Part shown: one piece after another, positions 36,201 through 44,334 of the stretch
Position numbering within the stretch: position 1 is the first letter of the stretch
Layout: each line of letters begins with the position of its first letter
Origin: DASYQD01 sp036005845
GTDB lineage: Bacteria > Acidobacteriota > Thermoanaerobaculia > Multivoradales > JAIOJS01
NCBI GenBank assembly: GCA_036005845.1
Contig: DASYQD010000117.1
Coordinates: 90,310 to 154,309, forward strand
Reading direction: 5' to 3'
DNA length: 64,000 nucleotides
Translations under genes and position numbers: made by a program
The notes under the pieces: model-generated
Seen by the model: the letters and a program-made list of their open reading frames with translations, nothing else
The model's database searches: none
Told to the model about the DNA's origin: nothing

Positions 36201-39200
36201 GGTGGGTGAGGACGGCACCAACGGCCTCAATGCGCTGGCCGAGAACCCCGCGGGCAGCAACTTCACCGTCAGGATCTACCCGACCGGCGTGGCGCGCGCC
36301 ATCACCGGCGCCTTCAACGGCGCGCTGGTCCGCATGAACGGCAGCAGCCGCGTCACCATCGACGGCTCGATCGGCGGCGTCGGCACCGACCGCAGCCTGA
36401 CGATCACCAACACCAGCGTCACCACGCCGAGCGTCGTTTTGTTCGGCTCGGTCGGCGCCAACTCGATCACCAACGACACGCTCAAGAACTGCATCGTGAT
36501 CAACGGCGTCACCACCAGCTCGGCGGTGGTCATCTCCGATGCCACTACGCTGGGCAGCGCCGGCGTGTTCTCCAACATCACGATCCAGAACAACGACGTG
36601 CAGAAGGCGTTCGTCGGCGTCTTCGCCACCGGCGGCACGACGCCGCAGGGCGGCTCGAACCTCGTCTACACGCAGAACAAGGTCGACACCAGCGGCGCCA
36701 ACGCCATCCGTAACGTCGCCCTCTACATGCAGGGCGTCAACGGCGCCACGGTGAGCCAGAACACCGTCGGCAACTTCAGCGCCGCCGAGGGCGAGAACGA
36801 CACCGGAATCTGGCTGGCTACCGGCACCGCCAACGCCACGGTGTCGGGCAACACGGTGAGCAACCTCGGCATGACGCTCACCACCGCCTTCGCGCCGTTC
36901 GGCATCCGCGAGTCTTCGGGTCTTGCGCCGTCGAACAACAGCTTCGACAACAACACCGTCACCAACCTGACGACTACGGGCAGCACCGCTGTGCGCGGTA
37001 TGTCGGTGCAAGGCGGCGGCGTGACCCTGCAGCGGAACAAGATCTCGGGGATCATCAACAACAACACCGGCACCTTCGGCGCCTTCGGCATCGACATCGT
37101 CAGCGGCAACGACGCCGTGATCAAGAACAACTTCGTCAGTGACGTCAACCACAACATGACGGGTGGCGCCGCGTTCACTCCCGACTTCGGGGTCATCGGC
37201 ATCCGCCTCGGTGCCGGTACCGGGCACAAGGTCTACTTCAACTCGGTGAACCTCTTCGGCCCGCACACCGGGACGGCGACGACGAGCCTGCTCTCGGCCG
37301 CGCTCTCCATCAGCACCACGACCCAGACCGGCATCGACGTGCGCGACAACATCTTCGCCAACAACATCACCGGCGGTACCACCTCGGTCGCGCACGTGTC
37401 CGTCTACCTGCCCTCCGGCGGCACGGCGGCGATGAACCTGACCTGGAACAACAACGCCTACTACTTCGGCACCGACGCGGCGCGGCAGGGCGTCGGCCAG
37501 GCGGGAACGACGGCCGGCACCAATTTCTTCACCACGCTGGCGGCGCTTCAGGCCTACACCAGCACCCTCGGCAACGCGACGAACGACAACGCGTCGTTCG
37601 CCTCGACCGCCGCCGTCCCGTTCACCAGCAACACCGACCTGCACCTGACCGCCTCCACGCCCGCCGCGGTGGCCTCGGGCGGCGTACCGGTCGGCGGCAT
37701 TACCACCGACATCGACAACGACACCCGCTCGGCGACGGCGCCGAGCATGGGCGCCGACGAGCTGCAGGCCGATCTCTCGATCACCAAGAACGACGGCAGC
37801 GGCACCTACACGGCCGGCGCCAGCACGACCTACACGATCACCGCCTCGAACGCCGGGCCGGGCGGCACCACCGGCACGGTTTCCGACGCCTTCCCCGGCG
37901 TGCTCACCTGCAACTGGACCTGCACGGGCACCGGCACGTGCACCGGCGCCGGCTCCGGACCCATCGTCAACGACCCGGTGACGCTGCCCGCGAGCACGTC
38001 GGTCACCTACACCGCGATCTGCTCGATCTCGCCCGCGGCCACCGGCAACCTGGTCAACACCGCGAGCGTCACCGGGGTGGCGGGCGATCCCAACACGGGC
38101 AACAACAGCGCCACCGACACCGATACGCCGGCGCCGGCTGCCAACGTCTCGATCAGCAAGAGCGACGGCGTCGGCACCTATACAGCGGGCGGCAGCACGA
38201 CCTACACCATCACCGCCTCCAACGGCGGGCCTTCGAACACCAGCGGCACGGTGTCCGACAATTTCCCCGGCGTGCTCACCTGCAACTGGACCTGCGTCGG
38301 CGGCGGCGCCGGCGGCACCTGCACCGGCGCGGGCTCCGGGCCCATCGTCAACGACCCGGTGACCATCAACGCCAGCGGCTCGGTCACCTACACCGCGATC
38401 TGCTCGATCTCGCCTGCAGCCGTGGGCAATCTCGTCAACACGGCCTCGGTGGCCGCGCTCAACGACTCCAGCGCCGGCAACGACAGCGCCACCGACACCG
38501 ACACGCCGGCGCCGGCGGCCAACGTGTCGATCAGCAAGAGCGACGGCGTCGGCACCTATACCGCGGGCGGCAGCACGACCTACACCATCACCGCCTCCAA
38601 CGGCGGGCCTTCGAACACCAGCGGCACGGTGTCCGACAACTTCCCCGGCGTGCTGACCTGCAACTGGACCTGCATCGGCGGCGGCGCCGGCGGCACCTGC
38701 ACCGGTGCGGGCTCCGGGCCCATCGTCAACGACCCGGTGACCATCAACGCCGGCGGCTCGGTCACCTACACCGCGATCTGCGGGATCTCGCCCGCGGCCA
38801 CGGGGAACCTCGTCAACACGGCCTCGGTGGCCGCGCTCGACGACTCCAGCGCCGGCAACGACAGCGCCACCGATACCGACACGCCGGCGCCGGCGGCCAA
38901 CGTCTCGATCACCAAGAGCGACGGCGTGACGACCTACACCCCGGGCGGCAGCGTCACGTACACCATCACCGCCTCCAACAGCGGGCCGTCGAACACCAGC
39001 GGCACGGTGTCGGACGCCTTCCCCGGCGTGCTCACCTGCAACTGGACCTGCGTCGGCGGCGGCAGCGGCGGCACCTGCACCGGGGCGGGCTCCGGGCCCA
39101 TCGTCAACGACCCGGTGACCCTCAACGCCAACGGCTCGGTGACTTACACCGCCGCCTGCGCGATCTCCTCGGCCGCCACCGGCAACCTCGTCAACACCGC

Positions 39201-40386
39201 GACCGAGACCGCGGTCGGCGACTCCAGCGCCGGCAACGACAGCGCCACCGACACCGATACGCCGGTGGCCCAGTCCGACATCGCCATCACCAAGACCGTC
39301 AACAACTCGTCGCCGGGCATCTCGACCAACGTCATCTTCACCATCACCGCCACCAACAACGGCCCGTCGGACGCCACCGGCGTCAAGGTGAACGACCTGC
39401 TGCCGGTCGGCCTGGCTTACGTGTCCGACTTGCCCACCGCCGGCAGCTACAACAGCGCCACCGGCGTGTGGACGATCGGCGCATTGGCCAACGGCGCCAG
39501 CGCCACGTTGACCTTGACGGCGACGGTCAACCGCCTCGAGTCGCAGGTCAACCAGGCCTCCACCAGCGGCCAGGCGCAGGGCGATGGCAAGGGCAGCAAC
39601 AACACGGCGGCGGTGCGGCTCAACGGCGCCCCGGCCATCGACGTCCAGGTGACCGAGTCGGTCAACAACAGCGCGCCGGCCGTCAGCCAGAACGTCATCT
39701 TCCTGATCACGGCGAAGAACGCCGGACCGGCTACCGCCAACGGCGTCGTCCTCACCAGCAGCCTGCCCTCGGGGGTCACTTACGTGAGCGACGTGCCGTC
39801 GCAGGGCGGCTACACGTCGGGCACCGGCACCTGGAACGTCGGCACGCTGGCGGCCGGGGCCTCGGCGACCCTCTCGCTCACCATGACCAACACGGTGCTG
39901 ACGCCGGTGACGCAGACCTTCACCAGGACGGCGTCGACCGAGCAGGACCTCGTCAGCGGCAACGACGCGGCCAGCGTCACCTTGAACCCGGCCGGCGCCG
40001 AGGCCGACCTGGCGCTGACCAAGATCGTCACCCAGGAGCCCGTGGGATCGGGTCTCAACTTCAACTACGAGGTCGTGGTCACCAACCTCGGCTCCGGCGG
40101 CGCCACCGGCGTCACCATGATCGACAGCTTGCCGGCCGGCGTCAGCCTCGTCGCCGCGGTGGCGAGCCAGGGGAGCTGCTCGGGATCGACCACCGTGACC
40201 TGCACCCTCGGCGTGATGGCCGCCGGCACCAGCGCCGTCGTCGACCTGACGGTCACCAAGACGGTGGGCGGCTCGGTGTCGAACTCGGCCACGGTGTCGG
40301 GCAACGAGACCGACCCCAACGCCAACAACAACAGCAACACCACGCAGACGACGCCGGTCGAGCTGATCGACTTCGGCGTCGAGTAG
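33250..40386 (+). CDS. Giant secreted beta-helix and DUF11-repeat surface protein
   Basis: 2378 residues; ATG preceded by GGGAGG. The signal peptide ends RAFAQ near residue 40. Residues 40-1500 are a right-handed parallel beta-helix, with many N-rich turns such as NNTISNNNIG and repeated GNTVSN-like rungs, in two blocks separated by a domain around 820-935 (SYTPLANTNSTANRVL...). Residues 1507-2370 hold seven DUF11-type Ig-like repeats (A-x-(V/L)-(S/A)-I-(S/T)-K opening), of which units 2-4 are almost identical. The chain ends in TTPVELIDFGVE, recalling the PVEL-x-x-F-x-V-E ends of secreted repeat proteins in this part of the tree. It has no LPXTG and no type-I hydrophobic anchor. A surface adhesin or carbohydrate-interacting protein is inferred. 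Transcribed separately; a hairpin follows at 40418. Confidence 0.85.
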   Translation: MLSVLSSVSPESVCRQLRRTLIIAAILAVPLLGASRAFAQVDVTATGGTLNASYTTLGGAFTAINAGTHTGTITIGISGNTTEAAPAVLNASGSGAASYTTIGISPTGGAARSISGAIAAGSPLIDFNGADNVTIDGLNSGGNSLTIANTTVSATSGTATIRFIGGATSNTITNSNIQGSGTMSVATNGATIFFSTDAVTANGNDNNTISNNNIGPAGANLPTKAILGNGSTTTTAIGNSGIVINNNNIFDYFGAAVTSSGIATNGGCNTWSITNNRFYQTGTRTWTTGSLHVGIDIRPATATSGAQGFTITGNTVGFASNTQTGTYTLTGAGTGAKFIGILFNGIVAGTTTTVSNNTVAAVSMTGVTGFGTTTASPFTGILFQEGNGITNGNTIGSQSATGSLTFSTTTTSATDVYGIHNFSSNAWTSNNNNIGGISVTNLGASGTFLLMGMRAFTGTTVTWTATGNNVGGTVASSIQLNATGTASQVEGMFSSNAPTVLTSNVIRNMTTNIGTGTTTTASMIGIGLTSTTPNHTLSQNSIFNLSNSNAAAASVVTGIQFTGATANVVQRNLIHSLTVATNSATAEVNGIRVGGGTTVYRNNMIALGAGIGNAIGAAATNAGTTGINGINEALGTNSFFHNSVYIGGAPTAGTGASYAFNGTQTAVTRSFRDNVFQNARSNAGATGKNYAIKINGTAANPAGLTINNNVYFANGSGGTFGFFNSLDVANLAAWKTAVGQDAASIEGNPQYNDPTNATPDLHIHPTNPTVIEGNGFDVGVVDDFDGQTRSGLTPVDIGADAGNFNGVDLVAPVISYTPLANTNSTANRVLTSTITDNSGVPTAGIGLPVIYYRKGVVGAFTAAQATFGGGSTYNFTIDYAPLGGVVTGDTIQYYVAAQDGAATPNVTTNPVAGAAGFTANPPAASTPPTTPASYQIVPPISGIKTVCASGCDFTTLTGATGIFNAINTSVVTGNIDIQIAGDLVVGEDGTNGLNALAENPAGSNFTVRIYPTGVARAITGAFNGALVRMNGSSRVTIDGSIGGVGTDRSLTITNTSVTTPSVVLFGSVGANSITNDTLKNCIVINGVTTSSAVVISDATTLGSAGVFSNITIQNNDVQKAFVGVFATGGTTPQGGSNLVYTQNKVDTSGANAIRNVALYMQGVNGATVSQNTVGNFSAAEGENDTGIWLATGTANATVSGNTVSNLGMTLTTAFAPFGIRESSGLAPSNNSFDNNTVTNLTTTGSTAVRGMSVQGGGVTLQRNKISGIINNNTGTFGAFGIDIVSGNDAVIKNNFVSDVNHNMTGGAAFTPDFGVIGIRLGAGTGHKVYFNSVNLFGPHTGTATTSLLSAALSISTTTQTGIDVRDNIFANNITGGTTSVAHVSVYLPSGGTAAMNLTWNNNAYYFGTDAARQGVGQAGTTAGTNFFTTLAALQAYTSTLGNATNDNASFASTAAVPFTSNTDLHLTASTPAAVASGGVPVGGITTDIDNDTRSATAPSMGADELQADLSITKNDGSGTYTAGASTTYTITASNAGPGGTTGTVSDAFPGVLTCNWTCTGTGTCTGAGSGPIVNDPVTLPASTSVTYTAICSISPAATGNLVNTASVTGVAGDPNTGNNSATDTDTPAPAANVSISKSDGVGTYTAGGSTTYTITASNGGPSNTSGTVSDNFPGVLTCNWTCVGGGAGGTCTGAGSGPIVNDPVTINASGSVTYTAICSISPAAVGNLVNTASVAALNDSSAGNDSATDTDTPAPAANVSISKSDGVGTYTAGGSTTYTITASNGGPSNTSGTVSDNFPGVLTCNWTCIGGGAGGTCTGAGSGPIVNDPVTINAGGSVTYTAICGISPAATGNLVNTASVAALDDSSAGNDSATDTDTPAPAANVSITKSDGVTTYTPGGSVTYTITASNSGPSNTSGTVSDAFPGVLTCNWTCVGGGSGGTCTGAGSGPIVNDPVTLNANGSVTYTAACAISSAATGNLVNTATETAVGDSSAGNDSATDTDTPVAQSDIAITKTVNNSSPGISTNVIFTITATNNGPSDATGVKVNDLLPVGLAYVSDLPTAGSYNSATGVWTIGALANGASATLTLTATVNRLESQVNQASTSGQAQGDGKGSNNTAAVRLNGAPAIDVQVTESVNNSAPAVSQNVIFLITAKNAGPATANGVVLTSSLPSGVTYVSDVPSQGGYTSGTGTWNVGTLAAGASATLSLTMTNTVLTPVTQTFTRTASTEQDLVSGNDAASVTLNPAGAEADLALTKIVTQEPVGSGLNFNYEVVVTNLGSGGATGVTMIDSLPAGVSLVAAVASQGSCSGSTTVTCTLGVMAAGTSAVVDLTVTKTVGGSVSNSATVSGNETDPNANNNSNTTQTTPVELIDFGVE
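38140..39273 (+). repeat. Three near-identical 378-bp DUF11 units
   Basis: Units start at 38140, 38518 and 38896 with exact 378-bp (126-codon) spacing. The first two differ at only a few bases; the third is more diverged. A related 372-bp unit begins at 37768. Each carries a CNWTC...GGTC pair of cysteine motifs. Confidence 0.9.
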
Positions 40387-40417
40387 GCCCGCGTAGGCCA
40401 GACATCGAGCGAGACCA

Positions 40418-40443
40418 GGCGCGCCGCCGCTCAGCGGCGCGCC
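40418..40443. terminator. GC hairpin between convergent genes
   Basis: GGCGCGCCGC (40418-40427) and GCGGCGCGCC (40434-40443) form a perfect 10-bp stem with a six-base loop, 32 bp after the stop of the giant gene and before the convergent sulfite-oxidase-like gene. No T-run; may act in both directions. Confidence 0.5.
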
Positions 40444-40523
40444 GCTCATCGCAGAACAGGATTCACACGGCGGCGGTCATCGCCGTGCGGGGTGGCGGGC
40501 GCTGGTGCGAGATGCCGGCGCGG

Positions 40524-41609
40524 CTACTCGGTGTCCGGCATCCACACCCGCACGCGGTGCCAGGCGTTGTTCATCAGGCCGAGGAAGTTCCACAGGTGCG
40601 CCGGGTCCTCGGGCTGCGTCATCGCCGCCGAGTCCCAGGCGCGGCAGACGAGCTCGTGCGGGCCGGGCGGCAGCTCGAGGGTCGCTTCCCACAACCGCCA
40701 GACGCCGGGAGCGGCCTCGCCCGCCAGCGTCGCGATCGTCCAACTGCTGCCGTTGTCGGCGGAGACCTCGACGCGCTCGACGGTCCGCTGGCCGCCGGCG
40801 AGCGCGTAGCCGCGCACGCGCACCGGCCCATTCGCCAGCTCGGCGCCGTCGAGCGGGTCGCAGATCGCCGAAGTGAGCGACAGCTCGCCCAGCGACAAGC
40901 CCTGCGACCAGTCGACGCTCGTCGCATCGACGTGCGTCGGGAAGAGCTTGTTGCCACGCTGCTGCTGGTGGAGGTTGTCGGACGGCTCGCGGCGCACCTC
41001 GATGCGCGTCAGCCACTTGACGCTGCGCGCGCCGATCCACCCCGGCACCACGGCGCGTAGCGGAAAGCCGTGCTCGGGCAGCAGCGGCTCGCCGTTCATG
41101 TCCCAGGCAAGCACCACGTCGCCCGCCATCGCCCTGGCGAAGGGAATCGAGCAGCCGAAGCGCTCGCCGTCCTGCGCGTCCTGGTCGAGCGCGGTGAACG
41201 CCACGTGTGCGGCGCCGTCGAGCGGCCCGGCGCCCTGCAGCAGCGCCGCCAGCGAGAGGCCGCGCCACACGGCGGTGCCGATGGCGCTCGCGCCCCACGG
41301 CGTCTGCCCCTCGAGCGCCCGCACGCGGCTCAGCTCGTCGCGGCGGTTGGCGGCCGACTGCAGCGTCGCGGTCACCTCGACCTCGGCGAAGTTCGCCTTC
41401 AAATCGGCGAGCCGCAGCCGCAGCGGCCGCTCGACCATGCCGGTGACCTCGAGGCGGAAGGTCTCTTCGCCGCTCGCGAGGATCGTGGAGTGGGTGCAGA
41501 CGTAGAACAGCTCCCGCGGCGTGATCGGAGCTTCGATCAGTCGCCCGAGGGGCGATTGCGCCTTGAACGGCTCGGTCGACAGAACCTCGAGCGCGGGGTC
41601 CTTGGCCAC
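40524..41609 (-). CDS. Sulfite oxidase family protein lacking the molybdenum-binding cysteine
   Basis: 361 residues, GTG start after GGAGGTGCCCC. It matches the sulfite oxidase fold: an N-terminal moco domain (residues 1-235) with FYVCTHS, VTGMVERPLRLRLADL, WRGLSLAALL, GFPLRAVVPGWIGARSVKWL, then a dimerisation domain (about 245-350) with GYALAGGQRTVERVEVSADNGSSW. In active enzymes the loop LQCAGNRR supplies the Cys that binds molybdenum; here it reads LQSAANRR, so Ser85 stands in for the ligand and Ala for the Gly. The remaining architecture is intact, so this is either a non-oxidising cofactor-binding protein or an enzyme with altered coordination. No Tat signal or cytochrome partner. It faces the small gene at 41758 divergently. 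Confidence 0.82.
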   Translation of the reverse strand: MAKDPALEVLSTEPFKAQSPLGRLIEAPITPRELFYVCTHSTILASGEETFRLEVTGMVERPLRLRLADLKANFAEVEVTATLQSAANRRDELSRVRALEGQTPWGASAIGTAVWRGLSLAALLQGAGPLDGAAHVAFTALDQDAQDGERFGCSIPFARAMAGDVVLAWDMNGEPLLPEHGFPLRAVVPGWIGARSVKWLTRIEVRREPSDNLHQQQRGNKLFPTHVDATSVDWSQGLSLGELSLTSAICDPLDGAELANGPVRVRGYALAGGQRTVERVEVSADNGSSWTIATLAGEAAPGVWRLWEATLELPPGPHELVCRAWDSAAMTQPEDPAHLWNFLGLMNNAWHRVRVWMPDTE

Positions 41610-41757
41610 GGGGCACCTCCATTGGGAGCAGCGTGTTCGAGCTTACATGGCTGCTCGGTTTTGCGGCTGCGCTAGCGTCGACCGATGAGTAGCCAGTGGA
41701 AAAACCGAGACCGGTCCGTCCGTCTCAGATGGCACTGAACTTACTCAGGAGATGGAC

Positions 41758-42024
41758 ATGAGCGAGCAGAACTCCTTCGAAGAGATCGACCGACACATCA
41801 ACGCTGTCAAGCTGGAGGACTTTCAGCCTGGTGGGCGTCACCACTTCACGGCTGCGGCGGCGACCGCAGCTCCTGGTGATGTTCTCAAGAAGATCTGCGC
41901 GATCTACCGAGTCATCCGACCGATCCTCATTGCCATCGAGAACTTCCCGCTTCTCCCGAAAAAGTGGCGTGACGCACTCAAGGTGTTCACGGACTTGTTG
42001 GACACGCTCTGCCCGTCGAGCTGA
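41758..42024 (+). CDS. Small conserved-looking orphan protein
   Basis: 88 residues; AGGAG at 41747-41751 fits the ATG at 41758, six bases away, better than the ATG at 41752. The N-terminus (SFEEIDRHINAVKLEDF) is acidic-helical. A Gly-His-rich turn (PGGRHHF) and a strongly patterned helix pair follow (VLKKICAIYRVIRPILIAI, FPLLPKKWRDALKVFTDLLD), ending near a terminal Cys. G+C is lower than neighbours. Clear promoter/ribosome spacing and codon pattern suggest a real gene; it stands alone, divergent from the sulfite oxidase homologue. Function unknown; the shape would suit a small helical partner or membrane-associated peptide. The 186 bp that follow hold no gene. Confidence 0.65.
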   Translation: MSEQNSFEEIDRHINAVKLEDFQPGGRHHFTAAAATAAPGDVLKKICAIYRVIRPILIAIENFPLLPKKWRDALKVFTDLLDTLCPSS

Positions 42025-42210
42025 GCCAACGAACCATCTCCCGCTGATCGGAGCTCGCGGCCCAACCTCAGTGCCGACACGCGGGTTCCGATCGCGGGAC
42101 TTCGGCCGTCTAGCCTCCGCAACGCACAAACACACGGCATTCGCCGCTATGTCGTCGGTGAGTCCATTCGGGTCAAGACCGGACGAACATCGGCGTGTGG
42201 CTGCCCGCTT

Positions 42211-42780
42211 CTAGTTCTCGGCCTCGTAGCTCAGCAGCACGTTGCCGTTCTTGAACGCCCGCGTCTTGAGGAGCTTGAGGTTCGGCGCCTGCTCGACGCC
42301 TTCGAAGAGCGAGCGGCCCTTACCGAGCACCACGGGGTTGACGATGACCTGGTAGTCGTCGATGAGGCCCTCGGCGGCGAGCTGCGCCACGATGCTGCCG
42401 CTGCCGAGGATGGTGATGTCGTTGTCGGCGGCTTGCTTGAGCTTGCGCACCTCTTCCGCCAAGTCGCCGTTGATGACCTCGGTGTTGCTCCAGCCCGGGT
42501 CGTCGAGGGTGCGCGAGACGACGACTTTCTGCATGCGGTTCATGCCCGCGGCCACCTCGGGGGCCTCCTTCTTGGCCTGCGGCGTGGGCCAGTAGGCCTT
42601 CATCATCTCGAAGGTCTTGCGGCCGAGCAGGAGGGTGCCGCCGCGGCTGGCGTTGCCGGCGATGAAATCGTTCCAGTCCTCGTCGTCGCCGCCGCGGGCG
42701 TGGGCCCAGCTCAAGTCGCCGTCCTCGCCGGTGAAGTAGCCGTCGAGGGTGACGTTCTCGAAAACGTGCAGATTTCCCAT
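42211..42780 (-). CDS. Dihydrofolate reductase family protein (RibD C-terminal-like)
   Basis: 189 residues; the ATG at 42780 is preceded by GAGGAGGAA. The DHFR/RibD-C fold is evident: VFENVTLDGYF at the N-terminus, TLLLGRKTFEMM for the central strand and helix, VVVSRTL, and DITILGSGSIVAQLAAEGLIDDY with NPVVLGKG. These proteins bind NADPH and are annotated as deaminase-reductase-like. They are not the essential DHFR, and no folate gene is linked. Likely a cytoplasmic small-molecule reductase. It diverges from the barrel protein gene at 42832 across about 50 bp. Confidence 0.87.
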   Translation of the reverse strand: MGNLHVFENVTLDGYFTGEDGDLSWAHARGGDDEDWNDFIAGNASRGGTLLLGRKTFEMMKAYWPTPQAKKEAPEVAAGMNRMQKVVVSRTLDDPGWSNTEVINGDLAEEVRKLKQAADNDITILGSGSIVAQLAAEGLIDDYQVIVNPVVLGKGRSLFEGVEQAPNLKLLKTRAFKNGNVLLSYEAEN

Positions 42781-42831
42781 GCTGGTTCCTCCTCTTGCAC
42801 CGGCGCCGGGCACTGGTTATGCTGTTGCGCC

Positions 42832-43524
42832 ATGGCCGGCGCCCTCGCCACGACGATTCGCTGCGAATCCGCCGCCAGGCGGCTTGCGGTGGCCCTTGCC
42901 TTCGCGCTTGCGGCCTTGCTCGCCCCCACGACCGCACACGCTCAGATCGCAGGCTGGAGCCTGCGTCTGGGCGGCATCGGCAGCAACTACGAGAAGCACG
43001 GCGGCATCAGCTACGGCTTCCAAGCCAGTCACCTCGACTGGGGCAGCGGCGTCGGGCCGCAGGGCGCGGTCGAGCTGCACCTCGATCGCCGGTTGGGCAT
43101 CGAGCTGTCCGCGGCGCAGCTCGACCTCGACGCCCACTACCGCGTCACGCAGCAGTACGCCATCTCGCTGCACCCGTTGATCCTCGGCGAGCAGGTGGTG
43201 CACGAGGCGGACGGCAAGTACACGCTGAAGCCGCTGGCGGCCGCGCTGTTGTTCCATCTGTTCCCCGACCGCAAGGTGGACGTCTACTTCGGGCCGCAGG
43301 CGGCCCGCGTCTCGTTCGCCAACGACGTCGGGGCCTGGCCGCGCAAGCCGGAGAAGGGCTACGGCGGCAAGCTGGGGGTGGAGCTGCGCTTCGGCGACGG
43401 GCCGTGGGCCGCGGATGTCGAGATCGGCCGCCTCGAGATCCAGCACGTGAGCACGGACCACGACCTCTACGGCAACCTCGGCCTGTCGACGGCGTCGGTC
43501 CTGCTCGTCTTTCGCAGCCGCTGA
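42832..43524 (+). CDS. Predicted outer-membrane beta-barrel protein
   Basis: 230 residues. A signal peptide (RRLAVALAFALAALL, then TTAHAQ) is followed by alternating amphipathic strands ending with aromatic or charged residues. Strands such as SLRLGGIGSN, AVELHLDRRLGIELSAAQ, KVDVYFGPQAARVSF, KLGVELRFGDG and a final LGLSTASVLLVFRSR with a terminal strand give an eight-stranded OmpW/OmpA-like barrel pattern. The ATG at 42832 was taken because upstream frame lacks a start with ribosome site and the signal follows directly. Role unknown. Confidence 0.72.
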   Translation: MAGALATTIRCESAARRLAVALAFALAALLAPTTAHAQIAGWSLRLGGIGSNYEKHGGISYGFQASHLDWGSGVGPQGAVELHLDRRLGIELSAAQLDLDAHYRVTQQYAISLHPLILGEQVVHEADGKYTLKPLAAALLFHLFPDRKVDVYFGPQAARVSFANDVGAWPRKPEKGYGGKLGVELRFGDGPWAADVEIGRLEIQHVSTDHDLYGNLGLSTASVLLVFRSR

Positions 43525-43571
43525 GCTCGCGCGCCGCCGAGCACGCGTTGGCTGCTGGCATGATCGCCGGC

Positions 43572-44174
43572 ATGTCGAAGCCCACGGCGTCAAAACCCAC
43601 TTTCTTCGCCACGCCCGCAGCCTTCCGCCGCTGGCTCGAGAAGCATCACGAGTCGGAGCGCGAGCTGCTGGTCGGCTTCTACAAGACCGGCTCCGGCAAG
43701 CCCAGCATCACCTGGCCGCAGTCGGTCGACGAGGCGCTCTCGTTCGGTTGGATCGACGGTGTCCGCCGCCGCATCGACGACGAGAGCTACTCGATCCGCT
43801 TCACGCCGCGCAAGGCGACGAGCAACTGGAGCGCCATCAACGTCAAGCGCATGGGCGAGCTCGTCGCCGAGGGCCGTGTCCGCCCCGCCGGCCTCGCCGC
43901 CTTCGAGCGCCGCTCGCCGAAGAAGACCGCGATCTACTCCTACGAGCAGCGTCACGGCGCCGTCTTCGATCCGGCCTTCGAGAAGGAGCTGCGGCGCAAC
44001 GAGCAGGCGTGGAAGTACCTGCAGGAGGAGGCGCCGTGGTACCGCCGCGTCACCACGCACTGGGTGATGAGCGCCAAGCGCGAGGAGACGCGCCGGAAGC
44101 GTCTCGCCGAGCTCATCGAGGCGTCGGCTGCCGGCCGCCGCATCAAGCAGATCATCGCCTCGGCGCCGAAATGA
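43572..44174 (+). CDS. YdeI/OmpD-associated family protein
   Basis: About 200 residues. The YdeI family pattern is present: FFATPAAFRRWLEKHHESE, ELLVGFYKTGSGKPSITW, SVDEALSFGWIDGVRRR, YSIRFTPRKATSNWSAINVKR, and the C-terminal conserved WVMSAKREETRRKRLAELIE. Members are cytoplasmic; in E. coli ydeI is linked to stress and antimicrobial-peptide resistance, but no biochemical activity is proven. An alternative ATG at 43560 adds four residues. No operon partner is evident. Confidence 0.88.
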   Translation: MSKPTASKPTFFATPAAFRRWLEKHHESERELLVGFYKTGSGKPSITWPQSVDEALSFGWIDGVRRRIDDESYSIRFTPRKATSNWSAINVKRMGELVAEGRVRPAGLAAFERRSPKKTAIYSYEQRHGAVFDPAFEKELRRNEQAWKYLQEEAPWYRRVTTHWVMSAKREETRRKRLAELIEASAAGRRIKQIIASAPK

Positions 44175-44334
44175 TCTGCGCGCGCCTGCCGCCGGCGACA
44201 CGTCACTTACTGTCGCTTGACACTCTGCTCGACCGGCCGTAGGTTGCCGCCCATCACCTCAGGTTTTCGTTTGCGCTGAGATCGTTCTCGGAGGAGGGGG
44301 CGCCTCGACTTGCCTCTGCGTGAAGGGGGGTCCG

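Noticed and set aside
37768..39273. Regularly spaced repeats considered as CRISPR
   Set aside because: Units are 372-378 bp, in frame and protein-coding; no short repeat-spacer pattern exists anywhere in the window.
33613..40449. A very long open frame on the minus strand opposite the giant surface protein
   Set aside because: Its translation is Arg/Val/Asp-rich low-complexity sequence with no domain. It arises from high G+C and biased third positions of the plus-strand gene, which has a signal peptide and clear repeats.
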